In this document: one piece after another, positions 46,934-58,085 of the stretch
How the letters are laid out: each line of letters begins with the position of its first letter
Numbering within the stretch: the first letter of the stretch is position 1
NCBI GenBank assembly: GCA_025677825.1
Contig: JAIXMO010000049.1
Location: forward strand, 62,001 to 126,000
DNA: 64,000 nt
Origin: Helicostylum pulchrum
Lineage: Eukaryota > Mucoromycota > Mucoromycetes > Mucorales > Mucoraceae
Reading direction: 5' to 3'
Notes under the pieces: model-generated
What the model saw: the letters and a program-made list of their open reading frames with translations, nothing else
Told to the model about the DNA's origin: nothing
Databases searched by the model: none
Made by a program: the position numbers and the translations under genes

Positions 46934-49817
46934 ATCAAAAAAGCGATTAAAAAAAAGGGAACAAAAAAGAAAATTTTGATTACAGATTTGCCCAATCTAA
47001 CAGAAAACTGTCACATACGACGATGATACTACAATTGGCGTAATAGGAGAGCAAGAAAGAAAGGGGATCTGTAATGAAACCTACTGTTGTTACTTTGTAT
47101 AATATGGTTTATTATAAAAAAACGTCAATTTTTTTTTATGTTTCCACATGGTTTTTTCTTTCCATGTTTGGAGAAATGATTCCTATATGGAAAAAAAATG
47201 TGTTTTTTTAAAAAAAATCCACAAGTATTTAATCGAGACTGTATATCTAGATTACAAAAAAAAAAGAAGGGTGTCTTTTATATATGTATATATGAGTATA
47301 CATGTGTATACATGCGTACTTGATTGAAAATAAGGAACATATAGTTCTCTTAAAAAGTGCGGGTGTTTCACATATATAAAACTTCCTTATTTAGACATAA
47401 TAGGAACCCAACTTACTGTTATCGCGGAAGTAATCTTTCTGAAGCATTTGGAAAAAAGATGTCATACAACATCTATAAAATCCCTCAAAATATCATTTAT
47501 TCTGCGAGGTGACTAAAAAATAAAAATGCAGTTGCTGTTGAAACCTACATAACTCAAATTTTGCATTAGCACATATTTTTGAGTTATTTATTATTTGTTA
47601 TGACCAGATTTATAGGGAGAGGTAAAAAAAAATAAAAAAAAATCAGCAGGGTAAATTCCAAAAAGTATCGTGTCTTTGATTTATGATATCATGATATAAC
47701 AAACAAATTGAGAGAGTGATATAAAGCATATGACATTAATTTTTATCATGCCTTGTGCTTAGTACATTCTTCACACACACACACACACACACAGACGTAC
47801 AGGGCAAAAAAAAAAAAAAAAAAAAAGAGAGACTAAATAGGGCGTATAGAAGATTCCATGCGGGAAAAGTACTGAGCCTGCCAGTTTTGTAATATTTAAA
47901 GTCACCAGATGTGCCTATCATTTTGTAATATATTACATAACGCGTTATAATACTGATGACGCTTTCTATTTATTATCAACAAAAAAAGGTTAATGAAAAA
48001 TAAACTATTTTAAACAAATATAGCGCCTATTATGACACTCTTTTATCTCACGATATGTACATATACTACTATCTAACAGGAATACAAACGTTACATATTT
48101 TAGGCGTACTTACTTGACAAAACAGGAAGAAAAAGAAAGAGTGATGCCAAGTGTAAAGGTAGTTATATACTAGGCTACTCACTTTGATATCGCAAAAGAA
48201 ACAAATAATAATTTCAAAGAGGTTATTATTAAAGGAGTAAGTAATACAATGCAACCAATACATACTACATACATTTATCGGTAACGTAAAGACGATAATC
48301 GTGATTGCTTGGTTGATTTGATTTCTGGCGATTGCTCGTATGTATGTCATGTTTGAAATTTGTTCGTTTACTTACCTTACCAACGGACTTTACAGAGATG
48401 GGGTCAAATATTGCTAGATACTATTATGAATGATCTATTTCCTGCTATTCGTTGTATAACCTGCTCCGCTAATAAATGACAATAGATACCACTTTCGAAT
48501 CGGAATATGATTATTTGACGTTGTATAAACGTATGAATGTACATAGTATTTACCATCTGGTGTAACACTTTTTTTTTTTTTTTTTTTGGATTTTTGCTTT
48601 TAAAACAGAAGACTTCTTTCTTACGATTATCAGTCCATATACTTACTGTTATGATACATTCGTAATTACACAATGGGACGTTGTGGACGTCTTTTGCATT
48701 TTGTTTGTGTTCTCTAGTTTTCCTTATTTGTATAAAATATATTCCTCTATTAAAAAAAAAGCGGCTCCCCTCAATTTATTTTAGTATAAATATTCTTAAT
48801 CATGGGCAAATGGTTACAAAGAAGCAGCAGTAATATAATCATTCTAAATTAAGTTGACCCCTTGTAAACCCACGACTTTTTTTGACATCATACATAAAGA
48901 AAAAGTTAATTAGTAGCATGTCATTGTGCAAATAATAATAATAGAAAAGAACAGAAAAAGATAATAATATCATGGCACCTGCATTTGCCACCTGTTCATT
49001 TCGAAATTTTAAAATAATAACAATAAATATATATATATATAATCCGCAGGCATGTGCAGTAGTACCTTGGCTTAATAAGATTATAATCATATGCCACCAA
49101 GCAAAAAACAAAAAAAAACAAACATCACCTTGCAAAAAAAGGTTCGTACAACGTGTTTATGATACGCAGAACCCACACATTTTCTTTTTTCCAAAGGAAA
49201 TGCAGGTTACTTTGGAGGAAATCAAAAAAAAAAAAAAAGTACAATACAATACAATTAAGTTTTATTATATTTCTTGGTAGATGGGCTGCGAAAAAAGGGA
49301 GCCAAAAAGGAGCCCATAATCAGATTAAGCGATATTAGGGCTGAACCGAATAGTAAATGAACGAGGGGATCGTCAATTGGATATGTAACACAAGCCAAGT
49401 CATGTACCTGAAATATATATATATATATATATGAGCGCATATAAATCATGCAATTGGATTACGTAAAGAATAAAATAAGATAAAGATAAGGTAACTATAC
49501 ACTACTATTTGAAAATATATACAATTTGCGGGGAAGGAGAGATGGGAGAGGGGGGTTAGTAGGTCAAAATCAAAAGTATACTAATAAGTTATACAAGATA
49601 TTAAAAAGGGGAGGTTTCTCATTATTTATTAGCCTGAGGTTATTTCGCCTATGGGCAGAAACAGCTCATGTGCATACTATCTTGCCAATATATAACAATA
49701 ATTAATATTTTTTTATTTCCTTTCTTTTTATATTTCTCCCCAAAACTAATTATTTTTCCCTATACTTTTTTTCTCTCACTTTATATACGCACTGTAAAAT
49801 AAATAAATAAAAAAAAA
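46934..49817. other. Gene-poor stretch of about 2.9 kb
   Basis: No protein-like frame on either strand, no tRNA or rRNA recognised. Contains a (CA)n microsatellite near 47773-47793 directly followed by a poly-A run to 47825, and several TA repeats (49027-49040, 49416-49431). It could hold non-coding RNA or long untranslated regions, but I see nothing to support one. Confidence 0.5.
47773..47825. repeat. (CA)n microsatellite followed by poly-A
   Basis: About ten CA units, a short CAGACGTACAGGGC spacer, then about 20 A bases. Confidence 0.9.
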
Positions 49818-50492
49818 ATGTTATATAATACGTCAAACCAATCAAATTCAACAAAATGGAAAAAGAGATTAATCAATCTATCGCATAAACTTCATCGTTC
49901 AAATAATCATAATAATCATTGGAATGCATCTTCCTCAGCCACAGCTATGGCGGCCGCAACTGAAAAATTTATTCGACATTCGACTCCTGTTAGCTCAGAA
50001 ATCGTAATTCATTCAGAAGACTTGACCGCTAGTCAATTTGCTGATCTGACAGGAATTAAAACTAAACGAGCATCACTTTACACTTCAACTCCCGGTGATA
50101 TGTCTGTAGATGAAGATGAATCCGATGAAGAAGACGATGAAGACGTTCGTGATTTTTATACAGCAAGTTTATCTTCTTCTCATAAGCATCAACCAGTAAT
50201 GAAAATTTGGGATTCGCATTTTTGGAAAGACGCCAATAATGATAATAATAACACAAAATTAGCTTCTTCTGCTTCTTTAAAAGATATATCATCAACTGAA
50301 AAGACTATTTCGTCTCAACCATTAAGTAGACATACCTCCGAACCTGGCGGACAAAGAGTACCAAGTATGATTCAAAAAGGAAGATTTAAGATCGTTTGGG
50401 GTGGAGATGATAATGAACCAGTTACGCCAACTGCTCCTCAATGTGTTGAATGGAAACGAAAAAGAGCAAGTAGCGCATCTACTGCAATTTAA
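49818..50492 (+). CDS. Unknown protein, 224 residues, single exon
   Basis: Frame starts MLYNTSNQSNSTKWKKRL. It has a basic N-terminus, Asn/His and Ser/Ala low-complexity stretches, an acidic block (DEDESDEEDDEDV) and an ordered C-terminal motif, SMIQKGRFKIVWGGDD, followed by a basic end (KRKRAS). The short KGRFKI-type motif near the C-terminus is the most conserved-looking part and could be a docking peptide. No domain recognised. AT-rich flanks with poly-A just before the ATG are typical of this region's promoters. Confidence 0.55.
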   Translation: MLYNTSNQSNSTKWKKRLINLSHKLHRSNNHNNHWNASSSATAMAAATEKFIRHSTPVSSEIVIHSEDLTASQFADLTGIKTKRASLYTSTPGDMSVDEDESDEEDDEDVRDFYTASLSSSHKHQPVMKIWDSHFWKDANNDNNNTKLASSASLKDISSTEKTISSQPLSRHTSEPGGQRVPSMIQKGRFKIVWGGDDNEPVTPTAPQCVEWKRKRASSASTAI

Positions 50493-50938
50493 TAATTTAA
50501 CAACAAATACTACAAAACAAAAAACATTCACATAAACAAACACTCCAAACGAAAACAAAAAAAAATTGAATTTTACACTCTTTTATCATTATTATTATTA
50601 GTTAGGCTCTTCACTTTATACATCCCTTTTACATATTATCTTATACCAATAAGTGGATTCCCTTTTTTAAATTATACCCCATTACACCCGTTACTACTTT
50701 TTATGAATCTTTTTTTTTCTTTCTATGTATGATATGATATTATGGATCTCTCTCTTTTCTCTTTCAAACACATGAACAAAAACTTTTTTTTTTTTTTTTT
50801 TTTTTTGGTGTATATGTATATATTTTTTTTAAATAAAAAAATGATAATAATAATGATATTTCTAGTTTTTTTTTATATATGTATAAAAAAGTGTATGTTA
50901 AGAAAAAAGGGGAAAAAATATACAAGTTTGAAAGTATT
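50493..50938. other. Convergent 3' region, no gene seen
   Basis: About 450 bases between two convergent genes, dominated by T and A runs (for example T22 near 50784). Confidence 0.6.
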
Positions 50939-52975
50939 TTAGAAAAGAGAGGAAGAAGTAACTGCCTTTGTAGTAGTCTTTTGTTGACCATCTTTTCCAA
51001 TAACAGTAACATTCTTTTGGTTCAATAATTCCTTGACGGCCTTCTTCTTTTCTTGTCTTTGACCGATTTGAGGGTTGTACTTTTGCTTGATCTTTAATTC
51101 TCTTTCCTTCATCTCGCGTTCCTTTCTCTTGAGCTTCTTCTTTTGAGCTCTCAAGCGTTTACGTTCATCTTGTTCCATTTCTGCTGCTGTCTTCACGTCA
51201 CCACGCTTCTTTTCATATACTTCCTCGGGTGCTAATAATGTAGCATCAGATACATTCACAGGTGTCACTTCTTCCATACTGATAGCTGCTGAATTACTGA
51301 CAATAGACATTTCAGGTTTAGGTGCCTTGGGTGTGTAGTGGAAGTTAGAAAGTGCATCTAATTTATGGCACAAGGTTGTAAATAATTCCGTAATTTCGGC
51401 ATGATCCTTCTCTAGTGCTTCGTCACGTACATCTACTTTTTCTGAACCAGTTTGTTTTCTGACAAAGTCATCTTCGTACATATCAGCCAAAGATTGCTTA
51501 GCCTTTTCGTCACTGATTTCAACACGTTTGGAAGGAATAAAGGGACGCAAGTTGGGATCCACTTTACGCTCAACATCATCAAACATATTTTCCAGAATAC
51601 GTTTCTTAATCACTTCTTCTAAAGTGTTTGTAGATTCTTCAGTAATGACAGGTACAGGCTTATTAGCATGTTCAAATTCAAGATCTTCTTCTAATAAACT
51701 GTTGACAGGTCTGATCTTGGCATTGGCTTCACCTCGTAATGTCCAATGTTTATCTGAAACGTTTTCTTCTTCATATTCTTCAATTTGAGCAGCAAGACGT
51801 TCTTGTTGCTTTTGGAAAGTTGATTTTTGTTTACCGTCTGTTTCTTCTTCGTCTTCCTCTTCTGCACCAAAGAGGTCACGAACAGAGGCTTGAACGCCTT
51901 CTCCGTCAGATTCTAATTCCTCCTCATCCTCATCCTCTTCTTCTGCAGATGAAACTAATTCTTCTTCGTACTCCTTCTTTTTAGGTTTAGTAGGTCTCTT
52001 GTATTCTGTCTTTTCATCATTACCAAAGAAATCTTCATAATTTAAGTCTAGCAGCCAGAAAATAATAATTTGTTAGTGAATATATAATAGAAGTGAGAGG
52101 TTTACTACATAAAAAAAAAAAGTACCTGCTGCATCTGCACCTTCTTCTTCTTCTTCTTCGGAATCTTCCTCTTCATCTAAATCTTGATCGAAATCAAATT
52201 CATCGTCTTGATCTTCACGATCAGACATCATATCTAATTCTTCTTGCTTTTCTGTCCACTTGTTAAATTCGTCCAAGTTAAAGAACTTGTCGTCAACCTC
52301 AGAAGTAGGCTTCTTTTTACTGAGACTTTGGGTTAATATATACACATATAAAAAAAAGGGGGGGGGGTTATTCTACTTACGTTTCTTTTACTTCAACTTC
52401 TTCTTTAAGATCATCGTTTTCTTCTTCTTCTTCGTCAGTTTGTTCTTGTTCAAGTTCTTCCACTTGCTCAAGCTCTTCGTCAGTTTGCTCTTCAGCTTGT
52501 TCAAGCTCTTCATCAGTTTGTTCTGCCTCCTCCATTTCTTCATCTTGATCAGCGCCTTGATCAAGATCCATAGACTCACCAGACTCACTTTCTTCTTCCT
52601 CGCTATACTCCTTGACAGGTCGCTTACTGAAAGACTTTAAGGTTGTCTTTGCGTAATCCAAAAAAGGTTCGTTTTGAGAAGCAATTTCTTCCCAAATTTG
52701 ATCGTTATCAAAGCCTTCAGTTAATAACTCGGTAAAAGGTGAAAATTGTACTTTTTCTACTTGTTTGACTAGTTTTTTTTTAAAAAAAGGTTAGTACACA
52801 CATATATAAAAAATAAAATAAAAAAATACTGCCACTGTTTTAACAAACCATTATCATAGAAATGTTTGGCCATTTCAATAGCACTATCAGCGATCTTTTG
52901 ATTAGAAGTAAAGAACACTTGTGGTTTTTCAACCACATTGGTTAAAAACTGATCAAGGGTGGTAGGCTTTGACAT
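50939..52975 (-). CDS. MPP10: U3 snoRNP protein MPP10
   Basis: Four exons (52975-52849, 52768-52381, 52325-52126, 52047-50939) give 607 residues. After a short helical N-terminus comes a long Glu/Asp-rich region with repeats, then the conserved Mpp10 block: DDKFFNLDEFNKW, DLNYEDFFGN, HWTLRGEANAKIRPVNSLLEEDLEFEH, RPFIPSKR, FVRKQTG, KLDALSNFHYTPK and the basic end KYNPQIGQRQEKKKA. It is a nucleolar component of the small-subunit processome with Imp3 and Imp4, needed for 18S rRNA maturation. The exon 1 donor is set at GATAATG|GTTTGT because it alone keeps phase with exon 2. A (CTTCTT)n-type acidic repeat spans about 52136-52160. Confidence 0.95.
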
Positions 52976-53162
52976 GATCGTGTTTTTTTTCTTCTTTTAA
53001 AAAGCTTATTACAATAGCACTACTTGAAAAGGATTTGGGACAAAAAAAAAAAAAAAAAAAAAAGTGACTGTCTCACCGTTAATTTGATAGTCACGATATA
53101 TAAAAAGAAGTTTTTTATTTTTTGGCGCGCGCGTGTGTGTGCTACTTTATCTTTTTTTTAGT
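52976..53162. promoter_or_regulatory. Divergent promoter, MPP10 / phytanoyl-CoA-dioxygenase-like gene
   Basis: 187 bases between two divergent start codons. It holds an A22 run near 53042 and, close to the plus-strand ATG, a GGCGCGCGCGTGTGTGTG patch near 53124. Confidence 0.5.
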
Positions 53163-54162
53163 ATGCTAACAAAAGATCATATTTCAGAGTTTCAAAAAAA
53201 GGGGTTTACTGTACTAACAAATGGTAGAAAATAAACAGAGCCAAAAAAAGTTTTGATTTTTTTTAAAAAAAAAGAATATTAGGCGTACAAGAAGAAGAGT
53301 TGAATCTCTTGCATGAAGAAGCAGATACTTTATCAAACTATTTAATGTCTGAAGGATATGATTTAATTACAGACCTGGGATGCGTTGTAGGTAAGTAAAA
53401 TGATGACATGGTTGTTACACCGAGACATCTTGTATTCTAATAATAATAAAAATAGAACCGTGGACTTGTGGTTATTTAGACCTACCCGAAGAAGCAAAGA
53501 ATTACAAGACGGATGCATACGAATATAGTAGGATCCGAGATACACTTTATTGGCCAAACACATGTATTACAACAACAACAGCTTCACACATCATATTAGA
53601 CAAATATGGGAATTACGCAGCACAATTACTTGATCAGAAAACAGTTTATCTTGTTAAGTTTCTATTATATTCTATTTGCTACTACTACAAATATTAATAT
53701 GTATTTTTTTGAAACAGCTGAATGAACAATTTATTATTAAACCACCTACTACAAGGTCTTCTTCATCATTTGCATGGCACAGAGTAATAATCTTTATAAT
53801 CATTGTTGATTATAACTACGTTACTTATTTAAAAAAAAAAGGACTCTGATTATTACCGTGATGATCGTCATCGTGATATTTGTTCTATTGCTTGTTGGAC
53901 AGCACTTGACTCGGTTACAGAACACAATGGAACGATCGAAATAGAAGATTTTCTAGGCACGCATCACACTATTTGTGCTGAAGCAGGAACGATTGTATTT
54001 ATGTCTGATCAACTGGTTCATAAAAGTACTTGTAATCTATCGAGTAAATTTAGAAGAGTTTATATGAACCAATTTTCTGCCTCTCCTCTTTACCATTTAG
54101 ATTCTGATCAGCAATGCCTTGCCTTGGCTGTACCAAGTCCGTTTCAAAATTCCTTGCCATAA
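53163..54162 (+). CDS. Phytanoyl-CoA dioxygenase (PhyH) family oxygenase
   Basis: Five exons (53163-53223, 53283-53390, 53456-53652, 53718-53783, 53842-54162) give 250 residues. The PhyH iron site is visible: WHRDSDYY with H143 and D145, and VHKST with H204, followed by a basic FRRVYMNQF (R215/R216) that would hold 2-oxoglutarate. The start MLTKDHISEFQKKGFTVL is the usual PhyH opening, and NEQFIIKPP precedes the first His. It is expected to hydroxylate a small substrate with Fe(II) and 2-oxoglutarate; the substrate is unknown. Intron 1 uses an acceptor (AATATTAG) ten bases beyond a stronger T-run/A-run AG because the earlier one gives a stop. Confidence 0.88.
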
Positions 54163-54704
54163 TGGAAACAAATAGAAGTTTTTTATTTTGTTCCATTTCA
54201 CTCTATAAAAGACAGTCGTCTTTTTTAAAACGCGAAGTTTTATTTACTTTTTATTTTTTTATTTTTTACTTTTTTTCTATCCTTGTAGTATAATAAATTA
54301 GTATGTAATAAAACCTTGTTTAATGTATATAAGAGTTGGACGTGTGTATGGAGGGGGTTAAGAGAGAAAAAAGTTTACAGTGTACGAGGAAGAGAGATGA
54401 AAAACCCCAAATGATGAAGAAGCTTAGCCAAATCTGAATCAAATCAACCCGTTTGCATTGTGTTAAAAAATTTCGAGTTTTTTCTTTTTTAAAAGCCACT
54501 TTTTCTCAACCTGCAAACACATGTTGTTCTTGATGTATAAACAATAGCTGAAAGGATTTCTTACTGATGGGGTTATATTTTCATTTTACTGTTTTTACTT
54601 GATAAGGAAAAAGACAAGTATTTTTAAACTTGGTTATTTTGTGTGTTTATAAGAAGGGGGGAGGGGGGGGGGGGGGAGAACAAAAAAAAAATATGAATTT
54701 GTAT
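54163..54704. other. Convergent 3' region with a G-tract
   Basis: About 540 bases with no coding frame. A run of G (GGGGGGAGGGGGGG..., about 54656-54679) stands out in this AT-rich DNA. Confidence 0.6.
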
Positions 54705-55274
54705 CTATGACTGGTTGTTATGGCAACGTAACGTAGTGGAACGAGTAGTAGACGATGATGATGACGAGGTGGTAAATGAAGAAGTATCCATAGTACTTGA
54801 AGTAGTAGTGGTAGTAGTAGTGGTAGTAGTTGTAGTAGTTGTATGAACAGTTTTTTCAGACTGTTGAGTAAATGATATTAACCTTTGTTTGATACTAGTG
54901 GCAGTTTTCCATTCTTCCCAAACTTCAAATCGAAACGAATCGATACGCTCCTTTTTCACCTGACCAAAACTACTTGCTTCCATTTGAGTAAGAACGATCA
55001 TTAATATCTTACACAACCTAGTGAATTTACGAAAAGTGGTATTAAGATACTGATTGACTTGTTTCAAAAGGGAACCATCGTCATCGAATTTGTAAAGTTC
55101 TTTTTGGTCTTGTAATAATTTTGGGTATTGACTTAAAGCGGGGCAAACAGATTCACTAAATGATTCAAGGTCTCGCACTACAGCTTTGGCTTGGTATAAA
55201 CAACGACAAAATTCTACAAACACTTTATCCGATACTAAAGGACTACGAACAAGATTATTTTTCGAAACCTTCAT
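54705..55274 (-). CDS. Unknown helical protein, 189 residues
   Basis: Single-exon frame. Residues 1-140 are predicted helical by pattern (FVEFCRCLYQAKAVVRDLESF, LLKQVNQYLNTTFRKF, ARLCKIL-like heptads, FEVWEEWKTATS), followed by a Thr run encoded by a (ACT/ACC)n repeat near 54800-54842 and a Ser/Thr tail. No signal peptide or membrane segment. The helical part resembles small coiled-coil complex subunits, but I cannot name a family. Confidence 0.55.
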   Translation of the reverse strand: MKVSKNNLVRSPLVSDKVFVEFCRCLYQAKAVVRDLESFSESVCPALSQYPKLLQDQKELYKFDDDGSLLKQVNQYLNTTFRKFTRLCKILMIVLTQMEASSFGQVKKERIDSFRFEVWEEWKTATSIKQRLISFTQQSEKTVHTTTTTTTTTTTTTTSSTMDTSSFTTSSSSSSTTRSTTLRCHNNQS

Positions 55275-57634
55275 TTTTATTTTATTTTTTAGAGTAAAAA
55301 AGAAAGAAAAAAAAGGGGCGGCTAAAGAAAAAAAAAATCGATTATATAAATAACCACATTTAAAAGAATCCCTTTTTTTTTCCCGATCACTTTCAACATT
55401 GCGTGTAGAACTAAAAAGAAGTTTTTTATATTTTTACCAAAATGGAAACCGAAATCCTTAAAAATCCATAATTTAAGGCTGTCACACCTGGCCTGTTTGT
55501 GAATAATTGCTAATGCTGACGTTGTATCTCGGGATGCACGCCCTTATTTCACTACCCTGTTAGCTGAGATAAAACATTATAAAGTCGCATGAGATGTCGT
55601 ACAATTTAACCGCGAAAATAAAAAATAAATATTTAAACGAACAAGTCAAAAAAAAAAAATACAAATATTACTGCCTGTTGAGGATCTTTGACTAGTAACT
55701 TATATCCTTACAATATACCAATTGAGTATACCTTCATTCATATCTGTATATAATTAGGTTAGTCAACCCGCATTATATTATATTTAAACCATTTGTTTAT
55801 TTATTTATTGTCTTTAACCATATCATGTCAAGAGTATATCCTACCTTGCATGATTATTCCATATCAAGTATACTGCTACACCACATTTAACTTCCCTGAC
55901 TGACGTTGGTGAATTCAACAGGAAGCTAGTCGAAATTTTTGTTAATTATGCGATTTATCCAATATTTTAAAACATATTACCTTGACGATAGCAAGTTTAT
56001 TCAGTGAGGGCAGCTTTTCAACCTATAATTTACACAAATATGGAATCAATTTTTTTTTTTAGAAATACACTACTCTGATGGTCAAGATGGTTGCTGCAAT
56101 GAAAAAAGAAAGGTGTCATGTATCACATAAAGAAGCTTAACACTTGTTCTCTTGGTAAAGTATCTATTATTACTTATGATAAACCAATCTTAGGATATGA
56201 GCTTGTTAACTACATTTTTTTTAAAGGTCTGTTGAAACTTTTTTCTCTGCTTCGTCTACTACTCTAGTTGGTATCTGAATGGTGTTAGTAATTTTATTTA
56301 TGGTTTTTAATGACAACAGGTGTGGTTATATTTTTCAGCCCTGATGCTACTCTTCGGTTATCTTTTCCTCTTGTGCTATTTTTTTTTTCTCGTGAAAGGT
56401 TTTTTAAGAGGTTTTTACGGATGCCGGTGTTTAGTAAGAACGCAACTCATTTGTCTAAGCAAGAATGTTGGTTTACACTTATTTATCACAAAAGTAAAAA
56501 TAATCATTCAGAAATGTTGATATAGTATTTTACACTGTAGTCTCATCATGCTACCAAGTTCCCGAAAAGCTAATTCTGGTATGGACCTTACATTCAAGAA
56601 CATGGTTTCCGTTATGAAGAGTGTTTTAGATTGATACAGGTAAGATATTTAAATATATATTTTATGTAGCTTGAGGCCCATCATTTGCAATAAATTAATC
56701 TTACATTTATACTTTTACCACTCTCTCAGAACAATATATCATGAGAATTTACATATTGAGACTGTTTAACCAGGGCCCAGTGGGTATTGACTCCGATTGA
56801 TTGGTATGACGTGATATAGCAATCATCTAGATAATACATAGTAGCTAACATCAACTTCTTTTTTAGTTTTGTTTTATGGTCTTTAACGTTACTGCAAGAA
56901 GAAAATATTTGAAACTGTGAACCGTTTCAACAGCTGCTTTGTTCAACCAAGGAGCCCCTAATTTTTTTAAATTATAGGACAAATATTTTTAATGCTGACA
57001 TCATTTTTTTTTTCTTATTTTGTGGACATAATAGCCTTCTTATTTGTTACAGAAATACATCTGAAAGATCCTTTGCTTCGGACTCTGATGTGTTTCCCTT
57101 TAATTTTTTTCGCTTGGATCGGATGACTAAGCTTGTTATAACAGTATACAGACTGATGTATACTTGCCACCATAACGCAAATGACCTTTTATATTGGAGC
57201 CCACTCCTGTTCCCCGATCACCAATCATCATTACAAGCTTAGGCTTTTTTCTTCCTTTGAACCCCATGTATATGGAAGTAATCTTCGTACAGATTGGAGG
57301 TTTCGAGAAATCGCTATGACCGTCTTCTTTAGTGTATCATATCGTCCATTGAGTGTTTATCGTCAGTATCCGAGAGTATCGTATATATTATACAATTCTA
57401 AATGGAATTTGAGGCGATGTAACGTAAGTCCAACAGTGTTTGTCATTGTAACTATTCCATTATCTGTTCCTGAAAATACTGTTACATTACTTTTGTTTAC
57501 AAATGCCTCTTCAGCTTTGTGGATCCCGTGATCGGAATTTCGAAAAATAAATAAGTTATGGCCTTGTTTTAAAAAGGGGAGGATTGTGTTTTCTATCGTT
57601 TTTATTCTGTACAGTTTATAAAAAGGAGGAAACT
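55275..57634. other. Gene-poor stretch of about 2.4 kb
   Basis: No protein could be followed on either strand. Short frames near 56310 and 57181 are not protein-like. The stretch may be an old, eroded insertion, but nothing diagnostic is left. Confidence 0.45.
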
Positions 57635-57976
57635 TTATTGTTGTTGACTCATGTTTTGCATCTTTTCTCCAACTTTACTGTTAGTTTCAAAGAACTTGGC
57701 AACACAGTTATCAATACATAATGAATCTTGTTGACTTAAATCTCCTTGTCCTTCACCTAATTTGATACACTTTTCCTGACAAGAATCAACGATACTATTT
57801 ACTTATTAGTCCCCTTGAAAAATATATATTTGTATACATGTACACGCACAACATTTTCTTTTTCTTATTTACCGGTTGAACAAATCAGTAACCATCTCAA
57901 GTTCTTGCTCTGCCATGGCAATATTTTGAGGGTTAATAGTTTGTGCTTGTTGATTTCCTCCACCAAAGTATGACAT
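57635..57976 (-). CDS. TIM10: Mitochondrial intermembrane-space chaperone TIM10
   Basis: Two exons (57976-57873, 57794-57635) give 87 residues, too short to stand out as single frames. The twin CX3C motif is exact: C40QEKC44 and C61IDNC65, spaced 16 residues apart, as in small Tims. The N-terminal QELEMVTDLFNRIV helix and the C-terminal NSKVGEKMQNMSQQQ match Tim10 better than Tim8, Tim9 or Tim13. With Tim9 it carries hydrophobic inner-membrane proteins across the intermembrane space. The ATG is in the context MSYFGGGNQQ. Confidence 0.92.
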
Positions 57977-58085
57977 TTCTTAAAATATATTATACGTGTT
58001 TTAAAAAAAAACCGAAAAAAAAAAAAAACCCCCATGCTTCAAAAAAATAACTATAAAAGAGTGTCACAGTAAAAGCAGTCACTTT

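Noticed and set aside
56310..57531. Frames in the 55.3-57.6 kb gap
   Set aside because: Composition is not protein-like and no homology pattern or splice signals support them.
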